Assembly: GCA_003117195.1 (NCBI GenBank)
Contig: BDSI01000052.1
Coordinates: forward strand, 621,501 to 685,500
DNA length: 64,000 nucleotides
Source of the DNA: Eudorina sp. 2006-703-Eu-15
Lineage: Eukaryota; Chlorophyta; Chlorophyceae; Chlamydomonadales; Volvocaceae
Direction: 5' to 3'
A program made the translations under genes and the position numbers. Shown here one piece after another: positions 1-11,587 of this stretch (positions are counted from its first letter, which is position 1; each line of letters opens with the position of its first letter). Under the pieces are notes generated by a model that searched no databases, was not told the origin of the DNA, and saw only the letters and a program-made list of their open reading frames with translations.

Positions 1-864
1 TGACATTGCTCTAAAAGCCGTCAACGACCGATGTGGAAATGGGGCGCTTTTGAAGGTACAGTCCTTATAGTTACAGCGACTGTTAGGCCGAGTTGTAGGT
101 GGCTGCCAATGTCGTTGTGCAATGCAGCTGGCTACCATTGTGGTTGTGGTTCAGCTGCGGGGGGAGCTCCGACGGGATCCTCCACGGCGCGCCCTGTTCC
201 TTCAGGTTCGTAGCACCGTACGTACGGCATCGTGCCACACAGAGCCGCGCGCAAACAATCCCAGGCTCCCAGAAGGATGCAGCTCTTGTTTGGAGGGTTT
301 GCGCATGCTGGTGACTTTGGGGTCGCGCGAGCTCCGGGGTTACGTGAGACCCGCGGTTCCACCAGGTTCCACCGTGTTCCACCGTGTTCCACCCAGGGTG
401 CCCTGTGCGGGGGAGTGGTGGCCTGAACAACAAGCACACATACGTTGACTAATAGGAGCTATATGATTCTAAAATGGTCACAAAGGGCCGCTCAAGGGTT
501 CTGCTGGTCTGGGAAGGGCCGCACAAACCACATAAACCACATAAGGCCGTACGACGAGTCGGCAGGAAATCCTTTTTACTTAAAATTCGCCATAGTCACA
601 TCTGGCCCAATTACTTCATTTTGTGTCAAGTCGAATCTTAACTTGTGGTATTGTCGGGGCCATTTATGACGCAATAGTTACGCTTACGGGCCAGTAGAAT
701 TTTATGCATGACGCGAGCCTGCGTACGTCAGGAAGACGACGGCAAGCATTGTGAACCTTTATTACATTCGTGTAGGACCTCCATTGCCTTCGAGACCTTT
801 CGCTGAGTCATCATTTCGTAGGGTCAACCTAGCCGCGAGTCTGAAGCCGAGTAGTCCAAACAAC
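1..864. other. Non-coding flank upstream of the MATE gene
   Basis: No supportable gene. Overlapping short frames occur on both strands between 31 and 448, but none has a recognisable domain or exon structure. A short run of GTTCCACC-type repeats lies near 357-395 and AAACCACAT repeats near 525-545. The last few hundred bases are less GC-rich and probably hold the promoter and 5' leader of the transporter gene starting at 865. Confidence 0.5.
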
Positions 865-3800
865 ATGGGAGTTCTGAGACAATCTTACAATGTCACTAAT
901 CGATGGCAGCACCGGCAGCAGCACTTGTGCGGTTTTCGCCTGTCGTCCACCCGATTGGGTTCGGATAAGGAGCGGCGCGAGGCAGCTTCACGATGTCCCT
1001 ACAAGCTGCTGCAGCGACCTTCGAGATGTCCGCTTGTGCCTTCAGCGGCACTTGCTGCAGCAGACGCGTTCGGGCAGGTTCCCTCGGCTGGCACCTACCT
1101 GCAGCAGCGTCTGCGCGCGGTTCAGCAAAGCCTTTTGTCCCCACACGACAAGGAAATCATCGCCGTTGCAGCGCCAGCCTTTCTCGGCCTTGCTCTTGAG
1201 CCCGTGGTGAACGCATTCAACGTGGGTGAGTAACACGTGACGGCCGGAAACATCGTCACCCCAAGCCAAGCTGGCGTTGAGATGCACCCCCTGCCCTCGC
1301 ATCCCAACGCCATCTCTCCCTCCCGTTCCGCTACCCCCCTCGCTTGCTGTAATGCCCCACACACACATGCCCAAGTCGCGATTTACGCCCTCCCTCCCTC
1401 CCTCCCTCCCCCACTCCCACCCTCCCCCCCTTCCCCCCAGCCATGGTGGGCCACCTGGGGACCCTCCAGCTGAGCGCCGTGTCTCTCGCCAGCGTGGCGC
1501 TCAACTCCTGCACCTTCCTCTTCTCGTTCCTCATCTTCCTCACCGTGCCGGAAATCGCGTCGGCGGTGGTCAACAAGAATGCCGATGAGGTGGGAGGCGG
1601 TGGCATGCGTGCAAGTGGGGATGGGAAGCAAGACGTCGACAAATGAAGATGATGGCGTACTGATGCGGGGAGCACGAAACGGGGAGCGTGGAAAGGGGAA
1701 TTCGAAACGCCGAGGGAATTATGCACCAGGGGTTGGGAGCAGGTCGTGTGTGTATGGGTGTCAGCGTGTCAGCACGTCCGATCCGGAGGCGGCTCCAGGG
1801 AGTCTGCAGCGCGTGCGTTATCTGTTACGACCGGGGCGGGCGGGAGGGCGGGCGGGCGGGCGGGGCGTCTGGTGCCTAGACCCGGTTGAGGTGCTTGACG
1901 GGGCTGTGGGGGCCAAATTCGAAGAATGCTCATTAAACACGGGGTTAGACGCGCGCTGGGCACACCCCGGTTTCTGCCGCCCTGGCATCTCCTCGTGGGC
2001 ACAGCAGCCGAGCTGTGGTGCCTCTTGGCTGTGGTGCCTCTTGTGTCAGAACGACGTCGGCAACTCGAGGAAGCGGTCCCTCGAGCCATTGCCGTTATAA
2101 AACACCCACACTGACCCACACTGACCCACACTGACCCACGGGTCGTTCACTCCGGCGCAGGTGTCCCGGGTGACGGCCCAGAGCCTATGGGTTGCCATCG
2201 GCTGCGGCGTGGTGGCGGCAGCGGCGGTGGGCCTGGGAGCCCCGAGCATTGTGGCGGGTGAGGGGGTTTGGGGCGCTGGCGGGGGGGGAGCTGTGCGGGC
2301 GTCAGGAAGCTGCGCCGCCAGTGCAGGGCGCTGACGGGCTCTTTAGTGCCCATTCACTATTCCCCCCCCGGAGGGGGGCTGTCCCTTTCGCTGTCTTTAT
2401 TGACGCAAAGGGGGATCTCAACCAATTATCCTATACCCCGGGGGGAGGAGGGCGTCTCCTGCGCTGTGTCAGCACGCGGCGGATCCTTGCAGGTGGGGGG
2501 CGGGCGGATCCTTGCAGGTGGGGGGCGGCCTCTGCACGGCCTGGTGACCTGGGAGGTCCAACCAAGGTATCGACACACCGACATACGCGCCTGTCGCTCC
2601 GCTGTCCGACAGCGCACAGTCTCCCGAGGTCTCCCGACGGGCTGACTGTGGGTGCAGTGGTGCAGTGGGGAAGCGCGCCGAGAGTTGCGCTCACTCGCGG
2701 AGCCGCATGTCCGGACTCTCTCCGGGCTCTACCGGCTCGGGTATCTACCGGCCCGCATAAGGCCCCTTTGGCCCGACCCCCGACCCCCGACCCTCAACCC
2801 CACGCGGGACACTGCACTCCTGGGGCACCAAGGCAGTCGATGCCCCGCCGATGACCGCCGCCACTGACTCGCCCTACCCAACTCCCCCTTTCCTAACCAT
2901 GTGGTGGCGCAGCGCTGGCGCCGCCCGAGCCCGTCGTGGTGGAGGGGGCGACGCGGTTCCTTCAGGTACGGCCGTACGGCATGATGGGCTGGGCCGGGAC
3001 TGCGGTTGCGGCGTCGGCCTGATGGTCGTCCGAGGTGACACGGGTCGTCCGAGGTGGCACTGGTTCATGTTAACAAAGCATGCTCACGCAATCAGCGCCC
3101 TCCTCCCTCCTCCGCCCCCCATAGTAGACTGCCGTAGCCAGCTGTTCCCCGACCTACCTCTCCGTAGCCAGCTTGCTCCCCATCCCTGCCCACTGGCGGT
3201 CTCATGCCGCGTCCTGAATCCCCGACCTACCTCCTGCATACCTCCCAACCGACCAATGCTCTCCTTAATCCTCCTCATCCCCGACGCCCCCAACCCTGCG
3301 CCAGATCCGCGCCCTGACCATCCCGGCGGTCATGTTGGGGTTCGTGTCCACGGGCGTGTTCCGCGGCTTCAAGGACACCAAGACCCCCCTCATGGGCACC
3401 GCCGTCTCGGTGGGCACCAGCTTCTGTCTGCACGTGCTGCTGCTCAACGGTGCGCTGCGGCTGCTGCTTGGTACCCGGGGGCTGAGTACCTTCAGGGGGG
3501 TGGGGGGTCGTGGGGCCCTGGGGGCTTCTGAGGATCCCGGGTGGGTGGGGGGTGAGGTGCGCTGAGCTCTGGAGCTCATCGTGGAAGTGTGGGTGTCGCG
3601 GGGCCCCACCCGCGGGGCCCCACCCGTGGTCCTGTTCGCTGTCGGCTGGCGTCCATCGGCCGATTCCGTATCGCGCACCGACCGGCCGGGATCAACAGAG
3701 GGCGGATGGGCGGCGCGTCCGAGGGCGTTGCTTCACGAGCGGTCGGCGGTTGCGCCCCTGGAGCATACACACCGTAACGCTGACGGCCAACCCCACACCC

Positions 3801-6593
3801 CGATGTCCTCCCCCCCGTCATGCCGCCCAACCCACAGTGCTCCACTGGGACGTGGCCGGAGCCGCCGTGGCCGCGTCCCTGGCGTCCGTCGCCTCGGCCG
3901 CCGTCATGATGGGGGCGCTCCACCGGCGGGGAGCGCTGAGGCTGCGGGACCTGGCGACGCCGCCGCCGCTGGCGACGGTGCTGCCGTTCCTGAAACGGGG
4001 GCTGGTGCTGACGCTGCGTAACATGGTGTCCTTCGGTGAGCTGGGGGCTGGGGGGGAAGAGGGGGTTGGACGGGCGGACGGGTGGTGTGACCGCGGGGGG
4101 AAGGGGGGTTGGCGGGCGGGACGAGTGGCGGTGTGCCCGCGGGTAAAAATAGGAGGCAGCAGTGTGTCGTTTCGGGCATCGAGCTGTGGGCGTAGGGTGC
4201 TGGGTGTCATCAAGCAACCCACGCAAAGTGTCCATATCGAGGTGTGGTTGCCTTTTTCAACCATCCAACCGCAAACGGCGAACTGCTAACCGCCAACCGC
4301 AGGTATGATCCTGTACGCCTCGACGCTGTCCGTGCGGATGGGCTCCGGCTTCCAGGCGTCCTTCGAGGTGATCCGCCAGATGTGGATGCTCACCATGCCC
4401 TTCTTCGAGTGCCTCAACGTCGCCACCCAGGCGCTGTGCGCCACCGCGCTCGGGAAGCAGGTGCGGGGATGGAGCACCAGCGGACCGGGGGGGAGGGCGC
4501 CCCTCGTGTGGGATGGGAGGGAGGGGGAGGGAGGAGGGAGGAGGGAGGAGCGCTGCGCAGGTGAACTGGTGGGGCCTATTGGAGCGCCCATCGCCGCCTG
4601 GCCGATGCCTGCCTGGCCTGGATCAGTGCCTGGGATCCGCGTCAGTGCCTGGGATCCGCGCAGGCGGCTTCCCGCCACTGCGCCAATGCCACGCGGGCGG
4701 GAGGGGACCGGTATTGCCTCCTGCCAGGCGTCGCCACATAGGGTCGGTTCTACGAGGCTGACAGGTGTTTACAGGAGTTGATTATACCAGCAGTGCAAGG
4801 CCGTGGGTAAGGTTGCCCGTGCGGGCTGCGATGTCGGGCAACACGCACTCTCGGTACGGCCCATCCTGGACATTCGTACATCAATGCAGCCCACGTGCGC
4901 CCACGTGCCAACCCTAGAGACTCGGGGCCCCCGCCAACGCCCCCCGCCATCCCCCCCCCCCCACACACACACACACACAGGATGTCCGGACGGCCCGCGC
5001 TGTCCTGAACCGGCTGCTGTCGCTGGGGCTGGGCGTCGGCGCGCTGGCGGGTGCGGCGGTGTGGCTGCTGCACGGCCCCCTCATCGGCTTCTTCACGAGC
5101 GACGCGGTCGTGGTGGCGCACGTGAGTGCTCCAGGGCGGCGGCGGGGTGAGGGGTGAGGGATGACGACGAACCCGGCAGCGCGGACACCAGCATAGAAAG
5201 TGGCTGGTTGGCTTGGGGGGGCTTTGAGAGGGTAACGGAACCTCGGGTGGGGCCTGCTTGTAGTGGCGCAGACTTGCAGCAGGGTCGCGTTGCGGAAGAG
5301 CTGCTCGCATGCCCCCAAGCAAGCACTGCGCCGCACCGCACCGCACACAGCTTGGTTTGGGGGTTACATGGGTCCCCCGCACCACCTCCACCCAGCCGCC
5401 ACCGCCTCCTGCATTCCACCTGCCTTGCTGCCGCGTTGCATTCTCGTCGCCAACCAACCTAACCGGCCCAGGCCAGGCTGTGTCGGCAACCCGGGCTTGT
5501 TCACCCCCCGTTTTGATACTGACAAATCTGCCCCCCTGGCCCTTGTCTCCCTGGCCCTTCCTCCCTGGACTGCGGACCCGTCCCCAGGTCGTCCTGGCGC
5601 TCCCCGTGGTGTGCGTGTTCTTCCCGATCGACGCCGCGGGCTCCATCCTGGATGGGTCGCTGCTGGCGGCCAAGAAGGCCACGTTCATGTCCGCTGTGCA
5701 AATAGCCGGATCCGCCGTACAGTATGCCGTACTGATGGGCATCGCCGCCTCCGGGCGCGTGGACACGCTGTCCATCTGGGTGGCGATCAAGGTGGGTTTG
5801 GTTGGTGCAGCCCTGACTATGCCACATGTCGTACACCTGCACGTGCACTACTTCCTGTGTCTGCCGTACGAGACCGCCGGGTGGCTATCGCTCTCGCGCG
5901 GGCACTGATGTCGACACTTCTTCGCTTCGTACCCATCAGTTCAGTTCATTTCGTGACCATCTACAACCGTCAATGTGACCGGCACGCCCCCGGCTCCTCG
6001 CCGTCAAGCCCCAGGCTCGCCGTCGTCGTGCACGCTGGCACAGCATGCCGCATGCTCCTACGCCTCGCGGCGCAGTCTCATCACGAAGGCCCGGAATATC
6101 CTCTTGCCGGGGGGGCCGATCAGTCGCCGAGAATCCGGGCACCCGACATCGCATACCTGAGCCGCAGCAAAGGGGGAGAGCCGCCGTCGCGCATTGAGTG
6201 CGTCACTGTTCGAATTGGGCACCTCGACGGGGCCCTTGCGCGTCCCGGCCGCCGAGCGCCCTCTTTCCCCACGCCTACCCAGTTGGTTCTTCCACCTCCG
6301 CTCCCCTCCCGCAGGTGATGTCCCTCACTCGCATTCTGGGCGGTGTGGTGGGCGTGTACATGCTGCGCTCGAGTGCGTATGTGGCCCCGGCGGAGCCGCC
6401 CGCGGTGGCCACCGCCACCGCCACCACGCCGGAAGCGGTGGGCAGCAGCGACAGTGATGGCTGTACGATCAGCAACAGCAGTAACGGCGCGGACGGCTCC
6501 GACGGGGCCGCACCGACTGCCGCCGGCGGCAGCAGCACCGACCGCAGCGGCGGCGGCAGTAGCGCTTTGTTGAAAACGGCGAGCGCCCAGTGA
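865..6593 (+). CDS. MATE-family efflux transporter, plastid-type (10 exons, 601 aa)
   Basis: Exons: 865-1225, 1441-1589, 2161-2257, 2913-2965, 3305-3470, 3838-4035, 4303-4460, 4981-5121, 5588-5791, 6315-6593; all join in phase. MATE proteins are about 12-helix exporters of organic compounds driven by H+ or Na+ gradients. Hydrophobic segments follow the family order, with the hallmark 'FRGFKDTKTPL' in exon 5 and 'GSLLAAKK' in exon 9, as in plant DTX44-47/EDS5-type members. Residues 1-85 are Arg/Ser/Ala-rich without acidic clusters, which suggests a plastid transit peptide (inference). The C-terminal about 65 residues are a Ser/Gly/Ala/Thr low-complexity tail. The start is the first ATG in the frame leading into the first helix. 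Exon 4 is only 53 bp. The substrate cannot be told from sequence. Confidence 0.88.
2105..2138. repeat. Short tandem repeat in MATE intron 2, next to the exon 3 acceptor
   Basis: Three copies of the 10-mer CCCACACTGA plus a partial fourth end 22 bases before the exon 3 acceptor. Each copy holds CTGAC, which matches a branch-point consensus (YTNAY), so the repeat may multiply usable branch points. Confidence 0.7.
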
Positions 6594-9565
6594 GGTGCAG
6601 ATAAGCTGGTCGGCTCTGCGTTTCTCGCGCATCAATGGCTCGCTGGATGTGAGCCCGGGGGTTAGGGTGTGTGAGGCCGACGTGCGAGTGGAAAGGGGTC
6701 ATGGGGCTGACTCGCGTATGTGGGCAGAAGGATGCGACGGACAAGCTGTATCGGGCGGCAGGTTGTTGTGGGCAGCACTGCTGTGTCATTCCAGATTTGT
6801 GATTCATGGGCGCTGCAACGCGCCATGCGTCTTCCGTCGCGCTGCGGCAATGACGGTCGGGGCGGGTCCCACCGGGTCATGGGAGCCGCTCCGGTTGCGG
6901 CGGCGGGTGTCAAAATGACTCGACATGCTCTGTGATGGACGGATGGATGGATGCGCCATGACTCACATATTAGAAAACCCGAAATTAGGAAACCCGGTGA
7001 GGTGAGTTCTGTTTGTGTGGCGCAGCGGATGTGATCGCTTTTCAATTCATCTTCGCCCCTGATGGCCCCGAGGGGAGATGCGCTGTCCGCGCAGGCGCAC
7101 ACATTCCACCTGGAGGTGTCTGATGAATGGTACCGGCATGAGGTTCATGAGATTCCGGGCAGGGGTGGCTCTTAGGACCACATAACGCCGATAGTTGCGC
7201 GCCCCGGGGGCGATCAGAGGGATACGGGGGGGAGACTTGGGCCCAGGGAACGGATAGTTCGATGGAGTTCCAGGATGCGGACATCGCTGTGCTGTGCTGT
7301 GTGGCCGTCGTTCCGACGGCGGTGGGGTGCGCCCCGGTGATCGGGCAGGGCGGCTGTGGCCGCAGCCATTCACAGCCCTTGTAAGGGATCAGGTGAAGGT
7401 GGGTGGGCAGATGCGGCGACGGAGATCCCGATAGCGAGGTGCTCAGGCAGGGTGGGCTGGTAGCTGGGGTAGGCTCGTCCGCGGCACGGCTCGTTTTGGG
7501 GGCTCGATGGGTCTCACCACAAGACTTGTTGGCAAGGGGGCTGATGGCCGGGAAAACTACGCCAGGTGTTGGTGTGTGTCTTGAAGCTCGTCATACACGT
7601 ATGCGTGTACGAATGCATGTACGGACTCGTGGGCATCCATGCGTACATTCACAAATCGTTGTTTTGAGTTGAGAGAAGTGAGGGTCTAGAATTGTTCCTT
7701 GGCATGTTCTGGTTATGTGTTTTTGGTGGGTCCCTGAGATGCGTTATGGAGGGGACCTGGATGAAGGCTTGACGGTGGGGGTCTCCCCGTGTGGGGGGCG
7801 TCCCCATTCTCCCATTCTGTGATGATGTTTTGAAAGTATGCTGTTGTGGTTTCTTGCTGTCGCGGTTTGAACTGAAGCGGTTCTGCAGGACACCTGTCGC
7901 TCACTTGCAACCACCTGTGCGGAGGCGCTGGCTCTCCAGACGCCTTCAATTTGTGGCACGCAGGGCTCGATGTGATGCGTGCGGGTGTGTGCAACCGTCG
8001 TCGTTTGCCTTCCAGGCCGAGTCGGCCAGGCCGACGGATGGACAGGATCGGACGTGATGTCTCTTGCACGGTTGGTCTGCATCTGGGGTGCACTCGGTGA
8101 CATTGCGCGCAGGCAAGCATTGGGCCGCTGACGAAGCTCTCGTCTGCGACGCCGCCTGGCGCGCGTCACGGAGCTTGAACGTCTGCCGCGCGTCAGTGGC
8201 GAGAGGCGGGGGACCCTGTGGGACACCGGGCTTTGGGTTATGGCTCGTGAAACTGCGGTGCCTTTTGATCCACTTAAATCTTGCTGAAGACCAATAACGG
8301 ACGGAAGATGTGCAATTCGACGAGTGTTTATTCATTTGGGTTACAAGTTGGTCCTGATGTCACACGGTGGCTCTGATGTGAACGCGTGGCACAGGTGGGC
8401 CTAATGAGTACGATGACGCAGTGAAGCAGAAGCGGATGGGTACTCATCGCGCGCTGTTGAGGACAGCCGCAGATGTATGGATCCTGATGCTCAACGGTTG
8501 CGTAATGGTCGATGGTACGGGCTTGTAAGACGCGAATCACTCCAGGCCAGGCTTGTTCAGCTGAGCAGGGCTTTCATGTCAAGTGCTTCGCCTTACTGTA
8601 CAGGGGCACGCTGACTGCCGTAGCAAGCCTGTGTTTGAGCAAGGGAGCGACGAGGGCAAATTCGTCGTCTATGATTGTCAACCCATCCACTTCGCGGACT
8701 TTGCTACTCCGCACATACTCCGCACCGACCGCCGCCTCCGTACCGACCGCCTGACGCACCAAGGCGATGCCCCCTGGATGGCGCTCGCAGTGGACGCCTT
8801 CCTTCCTTCCGAGGGGGGTGTACTGCCCGTCTGCCTCTCTACCACTCACCACACTCCATGAGGAACATGCACACACCGACAAGAGCTCCGTCCTGTGCGC
8901 CAGCAGCAGCCCGAGCATCCTCTTACCTTGAAGCTCCCTCTGCTACAACGGGACGACCCAACGGAACACCCACGGCTGGCTCCGTGTGGACTAGACTACC
9001 CTACTGGCTGAGCCCCACAGCCATCACTGCGTCACATCGCTGACACACCTTGTACGGCCGCTGATAGGTTGCACACACCGAGATCCTGACACCTCGCGAA
9101 CCGGGTGTGACATCTCAATGAACGGCGTGAATGAGTCTGTCTGTCACGCTATTACCTCTTGACCCACATCCGATTTGCAACACTAACAATGCATCAAACC
9201 TGTACCAGAGCCAGCGCCGTGAGAGACTGGCCCCCCTGAGCTGCAAATGACACGAAGTTAAGCTCGCCGCAACCTACTACCATCCTGTCCGTGCGCGTTT
9301 GTATCCATATGCTTTGCAGCGCGTTACCAGAGCTTGTGGCTTGAACCTTCGTCGCTGTCCCCTGGTTTCGCGCACGTCCTGGCCGCAGTGCCACAGACCC
9401 ATCCACACTGAATGCCATGCACCAACCTGCACCTTGTCGCCCAGTGCCTCCCGCCTCGGACCCGTCCTCGCGTGCAGCTGCGGGCAGCAAGCCACCACAA
9501 CATGGAAGGCGCTACGGTTTGAAGGGCCCCTGCCACCATGCGGGTGTTGGGTCACGACCTCCTGC
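6594..9565. other. Convergent intergenic region between the MATE and coiled-coil genes
   Basis: This holds the 3' ends of two converging genes. A TTACA at 8341-8345 is TGTAA on the minus strand and could end the coiled-coil gene's transcript. A minus-strand frame at 8574-8918 (114 codons) looks somewhat protein-like but matches no family I know and has no partner exon, so it is not called. Nothing else is supported. Confidence 0.45.
7380..7384 (+). terminator. TGTAA polyadenylation-type signal, possible MATE 3' end
   Basis: TGTAA is the usual poly(A) signal in Chlamydomonas and relatives. This copy lies about 790 bases after the MATE stop codon, a common 3' UTR length in volvocine algae. No transcript evidence is available. 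Confidence 0.4.
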
Positions 9566-11001
9566 CTAAAACGTATACGAGTCCCGAGACGACTTGTCCG
9601 CCGCGGCCTCCCCAGGAGCGCCGCTGCCGCCGCCGCGCACCACCGTCGCCTCCAGGTCGTCCGCCTCCTCAGTGACGCGGCTGCCGCCTTTGCTGAAGCC
9701 AAGGCCACTCATGCTGTTGCTGTTGCTTATTCTTGCATCCTGTGTGCGCCGCGACATGTCCGACAGCGCCGCGCTGGACTGCTGTGACACGACCCGGCTG
9801 CCCGCCCCCAGCACCGCCTGCAGGTCGAAATGACACTGCGCCACCTCGCCTGCCAGCGCCGTCTTCTGCTGCTGGCACTCGTGCAGCGCGCCCGCCCGGT
9901 CCGACAGCGCCAGCTCCGCTTTTGTTTTGGCCTCGTGTTCCAGGCGGGCCTGCAGGTAGTGGGTGGAATGTATGTGAGGGTTGGGGTTGTGGAGTGCGAC
10001 GCGTCATCGGGTAGCATTGGCTGCTAGGGATGCAGTACCTGATTGAAGGGGTTTGGATTGATTCGGTCATGAGTTGGGCGGAGTGAATTGGTGCCGATGG
10101 GGTTTCGCAGGTCCACATGGCTCGCTCGCCGGCATTCCGTTAGTGCATTCTAAAAATGCGCGCGGGAGTGGGACAGACAGACAGACACAAAATGACCTGA
10201 CAAGATGACCTGACCTTGTTTTTGAGCTGCTGGATGACGCCCTCGCGCTCGCTGATGCTCGACTCCTTGACGTGCACGCCCTTACGGATTTGGTCGATCT
10301 GTGTGGTGCAGGGGTGTCACAGATTCCTTGTGAATTCGATGGCACTGCAAACGTTCAAGCTGCCCATCTCTTTGGGCAAAAATAATACAGGGCCCGTTGC
10401 TCACCTCCCAGCGAAGCTTTTCTATCTCACGCTCCTTTTCGATAAGCTGCGCACGGGGGTTGGGGGGGCGGGGGCCGGCACAAGCCGTCAGTACAGCGTA
10501 CCGAGATTTCCAGAGCAGTGCGGCCATCAGCGGCATACCATACCTGTGCGTGGAGAATGGCTTCAGCGGGAACGCTTCGAAGCGAGCTCCTAAGCGCCTG
10601 CAGTACGACATGGAACGTGAGCGTCTGTGCGTTCAATGCAAACGCAACAACGCTTAATATGCACAGAAAATGCCAGTTAACTTACCCTGGAAGATTCTGA
10701 TGCTGTAAAGATGAAGTGAGCGACCAGGAACACGCTGCAGCGATGCAACAGTGCAATTCCGCCTCAACAGCAACGAAACGAAGGGCGGCTTGTCCTAAAC
10801 TACAAATGCATCCGCTTTTACTGATCAATCCGGAAAGGGCACTCACCCACAAAGCGCAAAAAGCAGATAGGCAAACATTTGAAAGCTGAACGTAGTGTGC
10901 GACTGCGGCTGCGCTGCTGAGAATGAGTAGCTTCTTTTTGGCGAAAATCTACCAGCAAGGGATGCCTTGGCGCTGGAAACCCGCACCAGAACGCGGTCCA
11001 T
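9566..11001 (-). CDS. Predicted single-pass membrane coiled-coil protein (6 exons, 255 aa), unknown function
   Basis: Minus-strand exons, 5' to 3': 11001-10847, 10734-10686, 10597-10544, 10446-10405, 10298-10215, 9949-9566. Every junction keeps phase. The donor after exon 5 is GTCAGG, weaker than the others. The N-terminal about 42 residues are basic and Ser-rich. One hydrophobic helix follows at 43-61 (FAYLLFALCGVFLVAHFIF), built across the exon 1/2 junction. A charged heptad-rich stretch spans about 85-165 (LIEKEREIEKLRWE, then EREGVIQQLKNK and further Glu/Lys/Gln heptads). A Ser/Gly-rich tail ends in a TAG stop. This suggests a tail-exposed, membrane-anchored coiled coil such as a Golgi or ER tether or scaffold, but no family is recognised. 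It is divergently transcribed from GPN3. Confidence 0.7.
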
Positions 11002-11587
11002 TTGGAACAGAAGCTAACTGACAGCTGCACACGGACTTGCTATACCCACGTCCAGCTGCAAAAGATGATGATGTAAAATAGTTATAATCCAGATTGTCAA
11101 CCTATATATGTCGAAGATTATCGAAGAAGCAAGGTGCGAGTGAATGACGGACAGCCGGGACAGATGGCCTAGCGTCAAGAGGACAAGCCATACATTTAGA
11201 AGCGTTGAGCTACAAGTACGCGTGCAAAGGCCACGAATCGCGCAAGCTGGGGGGAATGCCCTGGAAAACGGTTTGGCCTTGATGAAGCACGCCGTACGGT
11301 CTTTCCGTTGAGCGCAGTTGAAGCCAGAGCGATTGATGCGATGGAATATACACGCTAGGTATTTATTTTCGTTCACATGGCTGAGCTTTCATCCAACTGT
11401 TACCGGCGTGTCGCGTATTACGAAAGGCGCCACAACGATTGTTGTTATAGCATAATATAGTTGATTATTTTTGTCCTGAGCATCCGAAGTTTATCAACAC
11501 AGGAAAACTCTTCGTGATAGATGAACGCCGCCGAGAAGTCGCAAAGGCGATAGCCACGATTGAGCTGAGGAGCGGCCCAGCGCTGAG
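11002..11587. promoter_or_regulatory. Head-to-head intergenic region, probable bidirectional promoter
   Basis: These 586 bases separate the start codons of the minus-strand coiled-coil gene and plus-strand GPN3. They are visibly more AT-rich than their surroundings, with AT clusters around 11070-11110 and 11440-11475. No CDS is supported here; a 120-codon minus-strand frame (11014-11376) is not a credible gene. Both 5' leaders and core promoters must lie here or in unseen leader introns. Confidence 0.55.

Noticed and set aside
8574..8918. Minus-strand 114-codon frame that looks protein-like
   Set aside because: No recognisable family, no neighbouring exon in phase, and it lies in the probable 3' UTR of the coiled-coil gene.
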